Assembly (NCBI GenBank): GCA_029555885.1 | Contig: JAKPQT010000672.1 | Location: 1-6,824 of the forward strand | Reading direction: 5' to 3' | DNA: 6,824 nucleotides | From: Chloroflexota bacterium | GTDB taxonomy: Bacteria > Chloroflexota > Anaerolineae > CG2-30-64-16 | Shown: one piece after another, positions 5,065-6,824 of the stretch | Layout of the letters: every line of letters begins with the position of its first letter | Position numbering within the stretch: position 1 is the first letter of the stretch | Translations under genes and position numbers: made by a program | Notes under the pieces: model-generated | What the model was told of the DNA's origin: nothing | The model's database searches: none | The model's input: the letters and a program-made list of their open reading frames with translations, nothing else

Positions 5065-6824
5065 ATGCCTGCGCACTCCGTGACCGTCGTGCCGCGGCCA
5101 ACCTCGGTGGTCGCGCTCTCCATCCCCGAGCTGGCTGCCCGGGCGCGTTTCACGCTGAGGGCGGCGAGCGAGCACCCTGAGCGGAGCGGCCGGCCAAGCA
5201 AAGCTTGGCCGGGAAGCGTAGTCGAAGGGGCGGCTGCGTCAGGGCATCCTTCGACTGACCTTAAGCCGTCGGCAGCGATGGGCCGTCCACCCGCTCAGGA
5301 TGCTCGCACCTCCGAGTTGGAGCGCGCCCTGGCCGCTGTCGCCGTCCTCGCGATCCTCGCCGGCGCGCTGCTGCGGCTGTGGAACCTCGGCGCGTGGAGC
5401 CTGTGGGGCGACGAGGTGGCCTCGCTCAACCTGGCCGCCGCGCCGGTGTCCGTCATCCTGGCACGCGCGACCGACCTGTACCCGCCGCTCTACTCGCTCT
5501 TCCTGCACTTCTGGCAGGGACTCGGTTCTAGCGAAGCCGTCGTACGCATTCCTTCCGCGCTGGCGGGCATCGCCACGGTCGGCTGCGTGGCCTGGGTCGC
5601 GCTCCAGCTCGACATCCCGCACCGCCGCACGATTGCGCTCAGCGCGGCCGCGCTGCTGGCGCTGTCGCCGCTGCACCTCTGGTACTCGCGCGAGGCCCGC
5701 ATGTACGCGCCCGCGGCCCTCTTTGCCACGGCCGCGGCCGCGTGCTACCTGGGGATCTTGAAGCGCGGAGATTTGGAACACGAAGGCGCGAAGGCGGCGA
5801 AGAACACGAAGCGCGCCGCACTTTACGCGCCCGCCTACATCATCCTCATGCTCCTGGGCATGTACACCGCCTACGCCAACGTCCTGCTCTGGCTCGCCGG
5901 CCTGATCGCCGCACCCGTGTTGGCCCGCGCGCTCTACGCCGCGCCCGCCCTGCCGCGGCGCTACTGGCTGGCCCAGGCTGTCGTCGCGCTCGGCTTCACA
6001 CCCTACCTGCCCGTCGTCGCCGCGCAGGTCAGCTACGGCAACTTCGGCTTCCTGGCCGAACGGATCGGCCTCGCAACAGGCAGCACATCCGCCGCCGGCA
6101 GCCTCGGCGCCGCCGGCAGCCTCGGCGCCGCCGTCGTCCTGGCCCTGCTCGCCGCCGTCGCAGCCCTGGCCCTTATCGCCTTCGCTGCAAGCCATCATCT
6201 TTCATCCCGCAGCCAGCAACCTTGGCAAAGCCGAGCTTCGCAAATCTTCAATCTTCAATCTTCAATCGTACTCATCTTCGCCCTCCTCACCGTCCTCGGC
6301 GCGATCCCGCGCGGCCTGTCCATCAAGCGCCAGTTGCTCGTCTTCTGGCCCCTGGCGCTCCTTGCCGTCGCGGTACTCCTCACCCCCCGCCCCCCTCTCC
6401 TGGGCACCGGTGCGAACCGGAGGTTCGCCCAGCCGGTGCCCAGGAGAGGGGGAGATGGGGGTGAGGTCCCGCCGCGGGCTCACCTGGTGACTGCCGGCCT
6501 CCTGGTCATCCCACTGGCCCTATCGCTCGCGCTGTGCGCCGTCATGCTCGCCGGCGGCCCGTTCGAGGATTGGCGCGGGGCCGCAGCATACGTGACCTCC
6601 ACCGCGCCGCACGCGGCCGTCTACCTGCAATCGGCCTGGTCCCGCGACGCATTCGCGCACTACTACCGCGGCGACGGCCCGCTCTATGCGCCGCCGGCGG
6701 CGCGCGGCGGGCGGCCGGGGACATGGGCCACCCATCCGCCTGATGTTCCCCCGGCATCTAAAGCCGGCGCAGTGCTCGTGGTCAACGCCCACCCATCGCT
6801 GGGGCACGAGGTCGACCCGCTCCT
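5065..6824 (+). CDS. Family 39-type membrane glycosyltransferase (PMT/ArnT-like, GT-C), 3' partial
   Basis: The frame is open from 5059/5065 to the window end; 586 codons are visible and the stop lies beyond. GT-C enzymes of this type move a sugar from polyprenyl-phosphate to an acceptor on the outer membrane face. After a first helix (about 92-108), LWGDE carries the conserved D116-E117 pair of the first outer loop. YPPLYSLFLHFW and VRIPSALAG follow, then YSREARMYA (207-215), a hallmark of this family, and several more helices. EDWRGAAAYV (501 onward) opens the C-terminal soluble part. Four repeat-derived inserts interrupt the protein: N-terminal (about 35-81), after the ILK helix end (about 238-249), about residues 376-402, and about 439-467. 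Allowing for these, the core is of ordinary length. ATG 5065 suits the GGAG at 5051; GTG 5059, which overlaps the upstream stop by four bases, is the alternative. Confidence 0.87.
   Translation, partial: MPAHSVTVVPRPTSVVALSIPELAARARFTLRAASEHPERSGRPSKAWPGSVVEGAAASGHPSTDLKPSAAMGRPPAQDARTSELERALAAVAVLAILAGALLRLWNLGAWSLWGDEVASLNLAAAPVSVILARATDLYPPLYSLFLHFWQGLGSSEAVVRIPSALAGIATVGCVAWVALQLDIPHRRTIALSAAALLALSPLHLWYSREARMYAPAALFATAAAACYLGILKRGDLEHEGAKAAKNTKRAALYAPAYIILMLLGMYTAYANVLLWLAGLIAAPVLARALYAAPALPRRYWLAQAVVALGFTPYLPVVAAQVSYGNFGFLAERIGLATGSTSAAGSLGAAGSLGAAVVLALLAAVAALALIAFAASHHLSSRSQQPWQSRASQIFNLQSSIVLIFALLTVLGAIPRGLSIKRQLLVFWPLALLAVAVLLTPRPPLLGTGANRRFAQPVPRRGGDGGEVPPRAHLVTAGLLVIPLALSLALCAVMLAGGPFEDWRGAAAYVTSTAPHAAVYLQSAWSRDAFAHYYRGDGPLYAPPAARGGRPGTWATHPPDVPPASKAGAVLVVNAHPSLGHEVDPL
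5168..5307 (+). repeat. Nested three-hairpin element, in frame at the GT39-like N-terminus
   Basis: The outer arms 5168-5184 and 5291-5307 match inverted at 16 of 17 positions. Inside are a perfect 10-base hairpin with AAA loop (5190-5199 with 5203-5212) and a perfect 9-base pair AGTCGAAGG/CCTTCGACT (5220-5228 with 5248-5256). The whole stays open in the coding frame and gives a polar 47-residue stretch (EHPERSGRPSKAW and onward) ahead of the first membrane helix. From memory, units with ACCCTGAGCGG and AGTCGAAGG are widespread dispersed repeats in environmental genomes; I could not search for this. Confidence 0.88.
5776..5811 (+). repeat. GAACACGAAG repeat element, in frame
   Basis: GAACACGAAG is identical at 5776-5785 and 5802-5811, with GCGCGAAGGCGGCGAA between, so the whole is a run of GAAG-type units. 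It encodes the charged stretch EHEGAKAAKNTK directly after a hydrophobic helix of the GT39-like protein and before the next one, as a loop would. It is probably a decayed dispersed repeat. Confidence 0.65.
6091..6132 (+). repeat. 18-bp perfect tandem duplication (AAGSLG)
   Basis: Bases 6091-6108 and 6109-6126 are identical and are followed by the first six bases of a third unit. They encode AAGSLG twice and then AA, just before a membrane helix of the GT39-like protein. The period keeps frame. A recent replication-slippage event is enough to explain it. Confidence 0.9.
6243..6267 (+). repeat. Heptanucleotide tandem array, copy 2 (3.6 units of AATCTTC)
   Basis: This is the same 7-bp unit and strand as the array at 1137-1164, here internal to the GT39-like gene and read as IFNLQSSI. 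It is preceded from about 6190 by a polar, non-membrane stretch (HHLSSRSQQPWQSRAS) that also looks inserted, since hydrophobic helices flank both sides. The orientation is the one without stop codons. Confidence 0.92.
6378..6466 (+). repeat. 89-bp hairpin element with perfect 20-bp arms, in frame
   Basis: The outer arms CCTCACCCCC (6378-6387) and GGGGGTGAGG (6457-6466) are perfect. A small bulge follows, then perfect 20-base arms at 6391-6410 and 6433-6452, and inside those GCGAACC (6412-6418) and GGTTCGC (6422-6428) around GGA. The element is open in frame and codes for a Pro/Gly/Arg-rich loop (LTPRPPLLGTGANRR, then FAQPVPRRGGDGGE) between two membrane helices of the GT39-like protein. Confidence 0.93.

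Noticed and set aside
4103..5101. Minus-strand open frame of 332 codons
   Set aside because: It lies wholly opposite the ligase gene's C-terminal half, is Arg/Gly-rich and has no recognisable motif.
5239..6198. Minus-strand open frame of 319 codons
   Set aside because: It is opposite the GT39-like gene, whose + frame carries the family motifs. The minus frame is low-complexity Gly/Glu/Arg.
5742..6464. Plus-strand open frame of 240 codons in another phase
   Set aside because: It overlaps the GT39-like gene, whose own frame has membrane helices and the YSREARMYA and EDWRG motifs. This one is an Arg/Pro-rich shadow.
6688..6767. Small palindromes (GCGCCGCC/GGCGGCGC at 6688-6703; CCGGC/GCCGG at 6751-6767)
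   Set aside because: They are short and made of G and C only in a very GC-rich stretch. Chance is a sufficient explanation, though the second may be a decayed dispersed repeat.

Overview
The window is a GC-rich stretch (my rough estimate is two-thirds G+C or more) with every supportable gene on the + strand. The spacing is tight: gaps of 2-20 nt or short overlaps. It reads as part of one operon for a cell-surface or lipid-linked glycan. The enzyme variants, the GC content and above all the repeat-laden reading frames resemble environmental Chloroflexota (Anaerolineae/Chloroflexia-like). That placement is a judgement from memory of such proteins; no marker gene is present.

Layout: (1) bases 1-627 hold the C-terminal part of a family 2 glycosyltransferase catalytic domain, cut by the window start. 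(2) Bases 634-1167 hold a multi-pass membrane protein that looks like the missing membrane tail of the same enzyme. It lies in the same frame and is separated only by a TAG codon at 625-627. (3) Bases 1186-2886 encode a B12-binding-type radical SAM enzyme with an intact CxxxCxxC cluster motif. (4) Bases 2849-5062 encode an O-antigen ligase/polymerase-like (Wzy_C) membrane protein with a TPR-like C-terminus. (5) Bases 5065-6824 encode a family 39-type (GT-C fold, PMT/ArnT-like) membrane glycosyltransferase, cut by the window end.

Working model (inference): the GT2 enzyme would load a sugar onto a polyprenyl phosphate carrier, the GT39-like enzyme would use polyprenyl-phosphate sugars on the outer face of the membrane, and the Wzy_C protein would polymerise or transfer the glycan. 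The radical SAM enzyme would modify a lipid or sugar by an unknown reaction.

The most unusual signal is not a gene. At least eight repeat elements of several unrelated families lie inside these genes: long palindromes, 15-bp and 7-bp tandem arrays, and a nested triple hairpin. They add up to roughly a tenth of the window. All are read through without a stop, except one that ends at a stop codon. Most lie in loops, linkers or termini rather than in catalytic motifs. The genome therefore appears to tolerate, or exploit, protein-coding palindromic repeats, comparable in principle to the Rickettsia palindromic elements. The TAG between genes 1 and 2 is the second point of interest. I see no RNA genes, CRISPR array, transposase, promoter or convincing terminator, and no non-coding stretch longer than about 20 bases.
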